From Escarpia spicata (Eukaryota; Annelida; Polychaeta; Sabellida; Siboglinidae), in contig OZ023210.1 of the NCBI GenBank assembly GCA_963995525.1, positions 22,055,913 through 22,119,912 on the forward strand: a DNA stretch of 64,000 nt, given 5' to 3'. The position numbers and the translations under genes were made by a program. Below, piece by piece: positions 1 through 13,200 of this stretch. Under the pieces are notes generated by a model that saw only the letters and a program-made list of their open reading frames with translations, searched no databases and was not told where the DNA came from. How positions within the stretch are numbered: position 1 is the stretch's first letter; each line of letters begins with the position of its first letter.

Positions 1-1066
1 TATCTCATATCATGTGTTGTTGCAGCCTCTGGTTCAGCCGTACAAGGTGAAGGTCTGTCATGTTATCTCATGCCATGTGTTGTTGCAGCCTCTAGTTCAG
101 CCGTTCAAGGTGAAGGTCTGTCATGTTATCTCATATCATGTGTTGTTGCAGCCTCTGGTTCAGCCATTCAAGGTGACGGTCTGTCATGTTATCTCATATC
201 ATGTGTTGTTGCAGTCTCTGGTTCAGCCGTACAAGGTGAAGGTCTGTCATGTTATCTCATGCCATGTGTTGTTGCAGCCTCTGGTTCAGCTGTTCAAGGT
301 GAAGGTCTGTCATGTTATCTCATGCCATGTGTTGTTGCAGCCTCTGGTTCAGCCGTTCAAGGTGAAGGTCTGTCATGTTATCTCATGTCATGTGTTGTTG
401 CAGCCTCTCGTTCAGCCATTCAAGGTGAAGGTCTGTCATGTTATCTCATGCCTTATGTTGTTGCAGTCTCTGGTTCAGCCATTCAAGGTGAAGGTCTGTC
501 TTGTTATCTCATGTCATGTGTTGTTGCAGCCTCTGGTTCAGCCATTCAAGGTGAAGGTCTGTCGTGTAATCTCATGTCATGTGTTGTTGCAGCCTCTGGT
601 TCAGCCATTCAAGGTGAAGGTCTGTCGTTTTATCTCATGTCATGTGTTGTTGCAGCCTCTGGTTCAGCCATTCAAGGTGAAGGTCTGTCATGTTATCTCA
701 TGCCATGTGTTGTTGCAGCCTCTGGTTCAGCCATTCAAGGTGACGGTCTGTCATGTTATCTCATGTCATGTGTTGTTGCAGACTCTGGTTCAGCCATTCA
801 AGGTGACGGTCTGTCATGTTATCTCATATTATGTGTTGTTGCAGCCTCTGGTTCAACCGTACAAGGTGAAGGTCTGTCATGTTATCTCATGCCATGTGTT
901 GTTGCAGCCTCTGGTTCAGCCGTTCAAGGTGAAGGTCTGTCATGTTATCTCATGTCATGTGTTGTTGCAGCCTCTGGTTCAGCCATACAAGGTGACGGTC
1001 TGTCATGTTATCTCATGCCATGTATTGTTGCAGTCTATGGTTCAGCCGTTCAAGGTGAAGGTCTGG
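1..1066 (+). repeat. 63-bp minisatellite repeating an exon acceptor (17 units in window)
   Basis: Each unit carries a pyrimidine-rich TGTTGTTGCAG acceptor followed by CCTCTGGTTCAGCC, then TTCAAGGTGAAGGTCTG. The AGs fall at 25, 88 and so on to 1033, exactly 63 bp apart without a single indel, although bases differ between units. The unit is 21 codons and has no stop in the cadherin frame, so the whole array is open and encodes a FKVKV strand repeatedly. The last unit is the real start of exon 1. The array continues left of the window. Confidence 0.95.
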
Positions 1067-1087
1067 GCAAAGGACGAGGAGCTAACT
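1034..1087 (+). CDS. Cadherin exon 1 of window (EC beta-strand)
   Basis: Acceptor TTGTTGCAG ends at 1033 and donor GTAAGT starts at 1088; phase 0 to 0. It encodes VQPFKVKVWAKDEELT, a typical late EC strand. The acceptor and the first 33 nt are the last unit of a 63-bp tandem array, so any of 17 equivalent acceptors could be the true start; all are in the same phase. Confidence 0.8.
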
Positions 1088-4000
1088 GTAAGTTCACATT
1101 CTGCTCTGTTGTAGTTTTAACAGACTCTGTTAAGATATCAAAGTATGGCTCATGTAATCCCATAGACAACCTGGTACACAATCTGCCCAAGAATGCTAGT
1201 GAACCTACTTCTCACAAAAGTGTTCTCCTGTTTGATGTGTTACATAATTTTCACATTGTATTATAACATGTTCGTGAGATATTTGACATAACGTTGTTAC
1301 TGTGACATAATATTCTTTGTGACACCATATCATTTGAGTTGTTATGTTGCTGCCTTTTGTTTGTGACACAACATTATCAAAATTACTATACTGTGAGCGA
1401 CATTGCATGACTGAAGTGATGCCGCTGTCACAACAGTGTGACATGTCTTGCTGTAACATGTCGTAACACTGTAGTTGTCATGACACCACTGATGACATGG
1501 CACTGCTGGTGTCATGACACTGCCAGTGACACAACACTGCTGGTGACATGAACATGCTGGTGACATGACATTGCCGGTGTGTCATGACACTGCTGGTGAC
1601 ATGACATTGCCAGTGACGTGACACCATTGATGACATGACACTTCTGGTTACATGACACTGCCGGTGACTTGACACTGCTGGAGACATGACATTATCTGTG
1701 ACACAAACGCTCCCGGTGACATGACACTGCCAATGACATGACATGACACTGAAACTGGTGTTGTCAGGAAACAAGGGAGTCAGCCATCACAGTGATTGAC
1801 GTCAACGATGAGCTGCCCCAGTTTGACCGTTCGACCTACCACACATCCATACGAGAGGTATGGCCCATAGCTGTAGTGTATTTTCTCAACAATAGAGCAC
1901 CTGACTGTCAATTGATGTGTCAAGTAAATTGTGATTTGCGGACGTCATAATCAAATTTTTGTGCGTGACCTCCGTCAAGCTTTGCTTTTGCTAACAATGC
2001 TGATAATGGTTATACAGCTGTACATATATATATATATATATACATGAATTAAATTGCATGATACCTCTTAATTCAACCATTCCCCTATACAGTTGTCACA
2101 TTAGAAACTTTGCCTTGTGTTTTTGTTATAAAGAAACACTTGTGGCCAGAATTTCAACAAAATACACGATGGAATGTCCGAACTCACCATGTGTTTGGCA
2201 TCCATTCTTTGATGGCTTGATGGAGTTTTTGGTAGGCAACAGGTGATGGATAGGTCAGTTGACAGAACTGGAGATTTAATCCACTTCCTGCTGTCTTGAA
2301 ATTTGGGCAGTTTCATTCAAATCCACTTTGCCTGTTGCTTTCGGAAGAGAGCCATTAATCCCTTTTACCCTATCTACAAAAATCCTTATTAGCTGGTGCC
2401 AAAACGCTTGCTCTGATAATGTTTTTAAGTACCATGAACACCTTATTTAGGTGCTATAAGATCGCTTATTATGGTTGTTTTATACAAGGAGTCCTCACAA
2501 ACAATCATCCTAATATGATGCACAGCGTTCGAAGTAGCACTTCTCCGTTTGTCCGGGACAAGTGATTTTTGGCCCCGATAAGTAAAATGATTCTACATGG
2601 TTATCCAATGGACAAGTGAAAAATTACAGTAAATAGTGACGCGTGCAACATGGCAGACTTTTTATTTGAGGAAATTCAAACGTAAATGAAGTTCGCTAGC
2701 AATCGCACACATTGCAATTTTGTTAGTGTGTCAGCGTCTTGTCGTTCTGCCGCCAGTGTGTTGTACTTCACGACTGAGTTTAGTGCCTGCGTTAACAGGG
2801 TCATCCACTGAGCGCACCGATCTAGCTCTGACATACGCGTAAGACAGGCTGTATTTCGCAAAATTGTAAATCGTTCAGTTTGGCCGACGTACAACTTGCT
2901 TCCACTCACGGATCAGGCAGACAGACAGACAGACAGATAGTATTTATTTTGACCATCATAAGCACATAAACTACAGTATAATATTCATTATAAGGTCAGG
3001 GAGGCTCCCATTAAGACAATTATACGCCCCTATCATGGGAGCCACCCTACTGATGTAAGATAATTATATGGTTATCACGTGATCACCTATATATGCATAC
3101 ATATATGTGTATACATAGTATATACATAAATTAGTTTAAACAAATGCAAAGTCATGTCTAGTTTAAGAATGACAGATGTAACAGTTAGATTCATAATTCT
3201 TGATAAAGTAATTTTTTTTATAAGTGGAAAAAACCATATAAGCTATGTGTAGACATTTTTATCATGGATGATATTTGGAGTATTGTTAACAGTTTGTATA
3301 ATGTTGTGTCTGATGTACTTGTTTGTACATTGATGATTAATTCTGGGAATAAATAAGTTGTTTTTACCATATTTGACAAACTTTGGAAATAGTAAACTTT
3401 GTATCGCTACCTGTTATTTGAATAATTATATAGTTTTAACAATTTTTACGCCTAACCCACACGGACACGGCAGTCTTCCAAGTCATCGAACATTACCCGA
3501 TCCAGATCGGTGACAATTTTCAAAACTTGTAAGTGGCTCTCCGTTAAATCTATGGTGATGGTTGATAAACGAAGAGTTTTTTTTAACATATTGGCTTCCG
3601 CCAACTACGGCGGTCTGCACGCAGCAGCAATGTTACAACATAACTAAATCTATAAATTATATTCCCCATGTAAATGTAATTTGGGCACCATCAAAATTGT
3701 CTTATTATCATTGAAATGGTAATATAACATTTAAGAAAAATGTGTTTGTTTGCTGATGATCAATTGAATAGTATCTTCATTTGTAAAATACAGAACTTTG
3801 TTAATATTGAAGTTCATAGAGATTGAACAAAATAATATCAGGTTATATAGTTTATTATGATTTTTGTGACAACATTTCCTGGCTTTACATTAGTCATGTT
3901 CCTGATGGTTGAGTGTCATCTTCAATGACAAACTGATGGCACCATTTTATAGCAGTATTATATGTTATAAATATATATACCATATTAAACATAAACAGTT

Positions 4001-7000
4001 TTTGCAACATTATAACATATAGCAAGGAAACAATTGTCTCATTCCTATCAGCGTAATAATTACCGGTATTTGTTATTAATAAAAGCGTTCATATCAGCAT
4101 CACTAAAATATTGGTATACATAATGTAATGTTTCTACTTTTAATATTTGTGATGAATAATAATGATAATGGACTGGAAAATAGTTACAAATGTAATTTTG
4201 CAATTTCAAAATTTGCAGGTTAAATCAAATTGTGTCTTTGATCATAAGTCACTCAGATGTACATGCAACGAAACTGCAAGAACATTGTGTTGTTGTCTCA
4301 TAAAAATAAGACAGACCTTTTTACATTTTTTCCGAAGCTTTGATTCCCCTTGACAACCACTCGGACAAGTTAAAATTTTAGCAGACAAATAGATTTCAAA
4401 ACCTACTTGTCCAGTGAACAAGTAAATATTCTGGCTTTTTTCTATCGCTGATCAGACATAGACATCCTTCTGCATTCATTTTGTGGTCTTTACACGCATG
4501 CTGTTAAAAAGTAGATAATTATATCACATAACTGGAGGTGGTGGTGTGTGATGAAAGATGTTCTGATGTCCTCAGACTGCTGCCATTGGGACGACTGTCT
4601 GGCCCAACCTGCAGGTGACAGATGATGACAGCTCCAACCCACAGCTCAGTATTACCTGTCTCCCTCCCCCCAGCTCCCAGGTGAGTCATCCTCTTTCGCC
4701 CACCTGTCTCCTCTCTAGCTCACAGGTGTGTCACCCTCTTCCACCCAGCTGTCTCCCCCTACCTCCCAGATGAGTCATCCTCTACCACCCACCGTCTCCC
4801 CCTATCTCCCAGGTGAGTCACCCTGTTCCACCCAACTGTCTCCCCCCTAGCTCACAGGTGAGTCACCCTCTTCCACCCACCTGTCTCCCCCTAGCTCACA
4901 GGTAAGTCACACTCTTCCACCCACCTGTCTCCCCCTAGCTCGCAGGTAGGTCACCCTCTTCTACCCACCTGTCTCTCCCTAGCTCTGAGGTGAGTCACCT
5001 CTTCCACCCACCTGTCACCCCCTAGCTCACAGTTGGTGAGTCAGCTACATACCATCTTTATATCTGAAGTTAAACAATCCCAGAGTTAAAAAAAAAAATT
5101 TTTTTAAGTATCCATAATTATCTTTATACAGTTTATATTCCTTTTTGATAGACTTGGTATGGGTTGCCATGGTAACTATTATTAAATGATAGTTTAATTT
5201 TTGAATAAACATGGTAGCTAAATTTTGTGTTTATTAAAATAATTGTGACATGAATGTGTTTCATTCAATCAACTCATGTGGTGTACCCGTCTGTTTCAAT
5301 CAGTCATTCCATGTGATGTGTTTGTACATTTCAGTCAGTCAATTCAAGTGAAATGTGTGTGTATTTCAGATTGTCAACCTGTGTGGCATGTTTATGTGTT
5401 TCAGTCAGTCAACCCATGCCTTGTGTTTGGCCTGAGTCAAAAAGAAGGAAGCAGCTCAAAATGGCGCGGAGATCTGATCCTGTATGGTCGACTTAACTAT
5501 GAGAAACAAAGCACATACAACGTTTATATACGAGCTTTCGTAAGTGGCTATTTTGTTCAAAATTCAATCCAACTAGGGTATGGGTTTGAAAGCTTTGCCT
5601 GCAAGTTTCAAATATGGGAACTTTATTGTTTCTTCTGGTTTAAAACATGTTCTTTAACAGCCCATGAGAAAACAGTTGTTATTAAAAATCAATCTGTTAC
5701 TAATTCAAAATCTTATAGTTGTCATTCCAAATTGACTCCAAATTAGATTTAATTGATGTCTCTAGTTTTAGTTAACACAGTTTGCCATAAGTATTCTCAT
5801 AACACAACTTATCAGAGATGAACATTTCACCTGTTTGTCATCAGAAAGTTGTTTTGGACAAGAATGTAAATGAATAATACTAATAATATTTTATATAGCA
5901 CCATATCCATTAATGTTTGTGGCATTGCACATAAAACTAATAGATAAAAATACAAATAAAATGCATTTAAAATACAAGAATACATATATTAAGACAGTAA
6001 ACATCAATAGATTAAAGCAGATTTGTTATTTTATGTTAAAATAAATATGTTCGATGAACATCGACATCAATCAGCTAATGCAAGTTGATAAATATATAAA
6101 AAGAATAAATACAGACATCATATAGTTAAAACAAGTAAACCTGACAAAAATAACAATTTCAGTTTGCTTTAAAGTCAGTTAACAATGATGAAGTATCAGT
6201 ATTATTATAAAATGAAGTTGGAGTGCTTTTAAGGGTGCGCAGGGATAAAAAGGAAGACTGTATTTATGTTGTCTGAGCAGGACGGAGTACACAACATCAC
6301 AAAGAAGATACAAGTGGACATCTTGGACGTGCAAGACAAACCTCCGCGGTTTACCAATGCCCCCAGAGCAACCATCTCAGAGAACGTTCCCCAGGTACTA
6401 AACTGTGAACAAGCTTAAGGGGAAGGTGTCTGTTCTGTTGCCTAGTCAAATACAGGTGATTATTAACAGGAATTTCACAGGTTTGGTTATCTTGAATGTT
6501 AGAAAACCAAACATCAGATGGTCTTGCAGTTAAACCACCCAACACCGCTATATTGGCAATAGCGTTTCTCTACAATCTGAATGTTTTTTCACAATTGAAA
6601 AAAATGTTAAAGTGTAATTTTAGAATTGCAAATTGCACTGTTATGCATGCAGTGTATTGCCAACATATTTATTAAAGTATTAAGAACAATATATAATTAA
6701 ATGTTAAATGAGGAATGGGCAACGGACTTTTAAACAGGCTAACTACTTGACACTAGTCAAACTTGTTACACTGAATCATGAATAGTTTGTTATAATTCTA
6801 GTAGACAGACTAATAGATGAACAAAATAAAGTAATAAAGTATGAAACATTTCAATATGAATTTATTCATTACACTAAATGAAATGATGTGTGTTTCATTG
6901 ACCAGGGGACACCAGTTGTACAGATGACGGCAGTTGATGGTGACGCAGGTTCTCCAAGGAAAATTGTCTATGAACTAGTGTCAAGTAAGCTGATATTTCT

Positions 7001-7250
7001 TTGTCCTAATTCATCATATTGACTCAACCAATGTACATATTGTTATGCTGCACATCCTTGAGAGCTGCATTATCTTCTTAGATAATCAGTTGTCTATTTA
7101 TAAAAGCAGCCACTGTAGATGTATTGATTTATAAATATATTTTAACAAACTAGAGGCAAATATTTGACCAAAATCACCTTAGAACAACCGTGTTTTTTTA
7201 CAAAATGCACGTTTGTTACAATGGTATTACGGTTGTGCAGTACTACATAG

Positions 7251-7287
<37 letters not shown>

Positions 7288-10200
7288 AACATACTACACA
7301 GCAATGGCATTAATCTTTCTACTACAATATATTTTGCCTCTGTTTTTGTATTGTACATTGAGTAATACCAAGTGTTGGTTCAAGTGTTGAAGCAAGATCT
7401 TTCTTCCAAAGTTAGTTTGCAAAAAATGTGTTATAACATGCCTCTAGTTAATAAAATACATTTATGGGGAACCTATTTAAGACAAAGTTATTGAATATTT
7501 TATGACGTTTGTGACAAATATTCTTTATTCTGATAGTTATGTAACAATGCAATTACAAATATAACTTATATATGGGTATAACGTTGACATAAAAAATTAA
7601 TGACTGCATTTTAGACAATAGTTTATGTAAGTTTATTGCAACAATACATTTAATTCCTGTATTTTGAAACTTACACGTTGTTCTCATGATCTACTGTGTG
7701 CAGATCCTGGGGATCTGTTCAGGATAGATCGGTCTACAGGACAGATCAGTACAAACCGAGAGATAGACCGTGAATCAGAACTACTTTCTTCCTCCATCAT
7801 TTCTCTCACTGTCAAGGTAAGACTCCTCTTTGCTCTATCATCTCTCTCACTATCAAGATATGACACCTTCTCTTTGCTCCATCATCTCTCTCACTATCAA
7901 GGTATGACACCTTTTCTTTGCTCCATCATCTCTCTCACTGTCAAGTTATGACACCTTCTCTTTGCTCCATCAACTCTCTCAGTGTCAAGGTAAGACACCT
8001 TCTCTTTTCTCCATCATCTCTCTCACTGTCAAGGTATGACACCTTCTCTTTGCTCCATCAACTCTCTCACTGTCAAGGTATGACACCTTCTCTTTGCTCC
8101 ATCAACTCTCTCACTGTCAAGTTATGACACCTTCTCTTTGCTCCATCAACTCTCTCACTGTCAAGGTATGACACCTTCTCTTTGCTCCATCAACTCTCAC
8201 TGTCAAGGTATGACACCTTCTCTTTGCTCCATCAACTCTCACTGTCAAGGTATGACACCTTCTCTTTGCTCCATCAACTCTCTCACTGTCAAGTTATGAC
8301 ACCTTCTCTTTGCTCCATCATCTCTCTCACTGTCAAGTTATGACACCTTCTCTTTGCTCCAACATCTCTCCCACTCTCAATGTATGACACCTTCTCTTTG
8401 CTCCATGATCTCTCTCACTGTCAAGGTACAACACCTTCTCTTTGCCCCATCATCTCTCACTGTCAAGGTACAACACCTATTTGCTCCATCATCTCTCTCA
8501 CTCTCAAGGTACGACACCTTCTCTTAAGGCTAGATACGGCAGGTAGATATGATTATTTTTTAATATGTGCAGACAGTTCAATTTTGTCTGCCCATTGCTT
8601 GAAATGAGTCTTACTGAGTAAAATGTATTGACCTTTTTTCAGCCAGACCCCCCAATTCCATGGTAACAAACAAAATGGCCGCCATTTTAAGCAAATTTGG
8701 AAACACTGCCATTTTTTTATTGAACCCTTATATACTTATAATTCTTACAAATCCAAGTTCTCTATAGATTCTATTGCGAAATGATCAGAGCATTTTTTGA
8801 AATGTGTTTTTATTTTTTAAATTATTTTTTGGTAAAATATGAAACAAATCTTGTTTTTTGGCAACAAATATGGCTATATCTTTCAAACTATTCATGAGTT
8901 AAAAAAAGTGTCTGATCATTGCAGACAGTAGACTATGCTGAATGCAACACTGAAAACATTATTTATGCAAGCACCAACACAAGTCATGAATAGTGATGAA
9001 AGAAGGCCAAATGAATGACGTTTATTAAGAGATTAAGTTAGAGAGAGAAATGTGGGCTCTACATCCCAAGGCCAGGTCTGTGACTGAGCCCATACTAGTC
9101 TCCTGTCCCTCAGGTTGACAGAGCCCACATTTCGGCATATACCACATTAGCAGTATTGTTATAGATATATACAACATCATTACTACTGTAATCACAGTAG
9201 ACCTTAGGCACCGTACCGTACTAACCAAGCACACCATTCATTCACCTAACTATAATCCCAACTACCTGCTGAAGAGTTACATTGTATCAAGATTTAGCCT
9301 AAACCTATAAGTGGGGCCATTACGCCCCACTTACTAAAATCACCGGTGGAAGAGAAGCGAGCTATCTCGGCGTCAAAACCCCGTGAACACATTGTCCACC
9401 TGCACTAAGAAAACGGGGAAAGCTTTGAGATTTGCTATCAACCCCTCTTCCACCAATGTTGTACATGGTATGTCCCTAATGCTTTCAAAAATTTGGGAGG
9501 GATGGGAGGGCCAAAATTTGTTGATGCGACCACTCCGTCTGCTTTCACAAAACGAAGTGACCAAGAGCTCGTAATCTGTGACTGCACGCCACTACCGTGC
9601 GGTGATTGGCTCCTTGCGCCATAGACAACGAGGTAATTAGCATAATAATTAGCATCAGACATTAGGCCAATCATCACTTGTCCTGCGTTGTTGCCAGCAC
9701 AAAAACCCATATGCAGCACGGTGCCGTGGCCGCATATTCTCATTTATGCAAGCACCAACACAAGTCATGAATAGTGATGAAAGAAGGCCAAATGAATGAC
9801 GTTTATTAAGAGATTAAGTTAGAGAGAGAAATGTGGGCTCTACATCCCAAGGCCAGGCCTGTGACTGAGCCCATACTAGTCTCCTGTCCCTCAGGTTGAC
9901 AGAGCCCACATTTCGGCATATACCACATTAGCAGTATTGTTATAGATATATACAACATCATTACTACTGTAATCACAGTAGACCTTAGGCACCGTACCGT
10001 ACTAACCAAGCACACCATTCATTCACCTAACTATAATCCCAACTACCTGCTGAAGACTTACATTGTATCAAGATTTAGCCTAAACCTATAAGTGGGGGGG
10101 GGGGGCCATTACGCCACCGGTCACCAAAACATGTGACCACCCCACTACAATATAACCTGTCATGTTGAAAAAAGCATGCAAAACGACCTCAAGCAATCCT

Positions 10201-13200
10201 GATATATTTCTTAAAGGCATCTGATGTCCATCTGCCCGCCGCCCTGATCTGTGCATCAGACTCACCTCGCAATGCTGCCGCAGTGGCTGCCCCAATGCGA
10301 AAACTGTGTCCCTTAAACGCACTAGTGTGATAGCCACAGAATACCAGTAACTGTTTCAGCGACACATCAAATTCTCTACGTAGCATTGGGGAGCCATCTG
10401 GGTATGCAAACAGCAAGGCTTGTCCGGTACCTCTAGCCTGCCTAAACTCCCGAAGGAAAGAAGCCAGGTAGATAGCTGTCCCTGTAAGGCTTTCGCCTTT
10501 AACCTGGAGAGATTGGGGACCTTGAAGAGCACTGTGTTTAAAACGCCGGAAAGAAATTGTAACTAAGTCACCAGATAGCAAAACATCACCCACACGCAAA
10601 CAACCTTGTACCATACTCCGTGACCGAGGCACCATTTCTCCTATGCGCAAGTACGCCTTGAAAGCAAGGACCATCATGGCACGGAGCATGAGGCACTTGT
10701 ATCGGGATGAGAACACCGTGGGTAATGCCTGGACCAGGCGCGCAAGCACAGGCAGAGTGATAGGCAGACGGACATCAGGGACAGCTCCGATACTTCTAAC
10801 ACCAGCTAACACTTTAGAGACTGCAAAGCAATGTGACGGGTCAGCAAAACCCTTACTTTTATGGAAATATGCCACATCCGAGACTGTGGACACAATGGAT
10901 GCCGGAGCGGATCCATCAGCATGCAGGTGAGCAATGAACAACAACATCATGGGTACAGAAACAGGCAACATAATGGAGAGAGATAAAGAATCACGAAACG
11001 TTATCAACTTCTTCCATGCCCGCTCGTAATGCAGCCGAGACGATGGTGCAAGAGAGGCCTGCATTAATGTGGTTAAAGACTCCCTAAGCCAGCTGGGGAC
11101 ATGCTGTACGGGATGTCTACTGGGCTGGTGTTCGCCCATGGCGCCAGTTCGTGGAAATCTCCCACCTGGAAAAAATGTGTCAACAGTGGCCCATGGTGCA
11201 TCAGCCGCGACCGGCTGCGGGGGCACCGCACAGCCTGGCTCCGCTGCTGTAGGCAGAAGTGGGACCGCACGTCTCCATTCCACCTCCGGCGCGTCTGCCG
11301 AAACAACTTGTGCGGCGCTGCCCATGGCAGCCGGCGCAGCTGACACCACCGGGGTTGGACGCAATGCCTGCACCATGGCATGGATTTCCCCTAACATTCG
11401 TTCGGAGGCGATCACGCGACGTTCAATGTCCTGCTCCCAGGCACTACGCGACACGACACGACAGGTCCATACGTGGTGTCCACCACAGCCCGAAGTCCTG
11501 GCGCATCCGCAAAGTTCTGTGGCACGGCACACTGTGGAGGGGGACGTCCCATCAACACAGGCGGAGACGAGGCGGGAGCCGGGGTTGGCACTGTACGGCC
11601 CGAAGACGACGGAGGAGCTGGAGCAGTCATCGCGGCCCGAGTACGCGAACGCGTTTGTCGCACTTGTGAATTGCGACGTGGCGGACAGCCTCGTCCTCGG
11701 GGTGCTCTGGCTGGAGGCATGCTGCAAACACAATAGCACCTCAGAAGATAGATAAAGTTTACAACAACGATAAAACGCAGCAAACATGAAACAGCAAAAA
11801 ACTCAGCCTGGCAACCTTGCACTGAAACGCCACCTTAACTACCCAAGCAGAGCACCAATACTGGACAAGCCCCAACCATGCCTCTACATTTCGGAATAAT
11901 ACCCATAGCTGACTATGCAGGAAAACGGCCCCGAAACCAACAGTGTATAGGAACATAGAGGTTCGGTAAAGCAGCCGTGGTATCAAATTGCCCAAGCACT
12001 GTGTTGATATGCAAAAAACTGCAGCCGCAGCAAAACAGTGACACAAGCACTACAATGCATATCAACACAGACCCGACAAAAAACCAGCTGTGTTATAAAA
12101 TTGCCCCAAGCACTGTGTCGATATGCAAAAAACTGCAGCCGCAACAAAACAGTGATACAAGCACTGCAATGCAAATCGACACAGACCTGATAAAAAACCA
12201 GCCGCGTTATAAAATTGCCCAAGCACTGTGTTGAAATGCAAAAAACTGCAACTGCAGCAAAACAGTGACACAAGCACTACAATGCATATTAACACAGACC
12301 CGACAAAAAACCAGCTGTGTTATAAAATTGCCCCAAGCACTGTGTCGATATGCAAAAAACTGCAGCCGCAGCAAAACTGACACAAGCACTACAATGCATA
12401 TCAACACAGACCCGACAAAAAACCAGCTGTGTTATAAAATTGCCCCAAGCACTGTGTCGATATGCAAAAAACTGCAACCGCAGCAAAACAGTGACACAAG
12501 CACTACAATGCATATCAACACAGACCCGACAAAACCTGTTGTGCTACAAAATTGCCCCAGCACTGTGTTGATATGCAAAAAACTGCAACCGCAGCAAAAC
12601 AGTGACACAAGCACTACAATGCATATCAACACAGACCCGACAAAAACCTATTGTGCTACAACATTGCCCAAGCACTGTGTTGACATGCAAAAAACTGCAG
12701 CCGCAGCAAAACAGTGACACAAGCACTACAAGGCATGTCAACACAGACCCGACAAAAACCAGCCGTGTTATAAAATTGCCCAAGCACTGTGTAGATATGC
12801 AAAAAACTGCAACCGCAGCAAAACAGTGACACAAGCACTACAATGCATATCAACACAGATCCGACAAAAGCAACCCGTTATAAAATTGCCCAAGCACTGT
12901 GTTGATATGCAAAAAACTGCAACCGCAGCAAAACAGTGACACAAGCACTACAATGCATATCAACACAGCTCCGACAAAAGCAGCCCGTTATAAAATTGCC
13001 CAAGCACTGTTAATATGCAAAAAACTGCAGCCGCAGCAAAACAGTGACACAAGCACTACAATGCATATCAACACAGACCCGACAAAAACCTGCCGTGTTA
13101 GAAAATTGCCCAAGCACTGTGTTGATATGCAAAAAACTGCAACCGCAGCAAAACAGTGACACAAGCACTACAATGCATATCAACACAGACCCGACAAAAA

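Noticed and set aside
9025..10018. Two near-identical 70-codon - strand ORFs (9025-9237 and 9806-10018)
   Set aside because: They lie in the duplicated Y repeat; the similarity reflects the repeat, and no protein family is recognisable.
11069..11755. Long + strand ORF of 228 codons
   Set aside because: It is antisense to the tyrosine recombinase in GC-rich sequence; the - frame has the catalytic residues.
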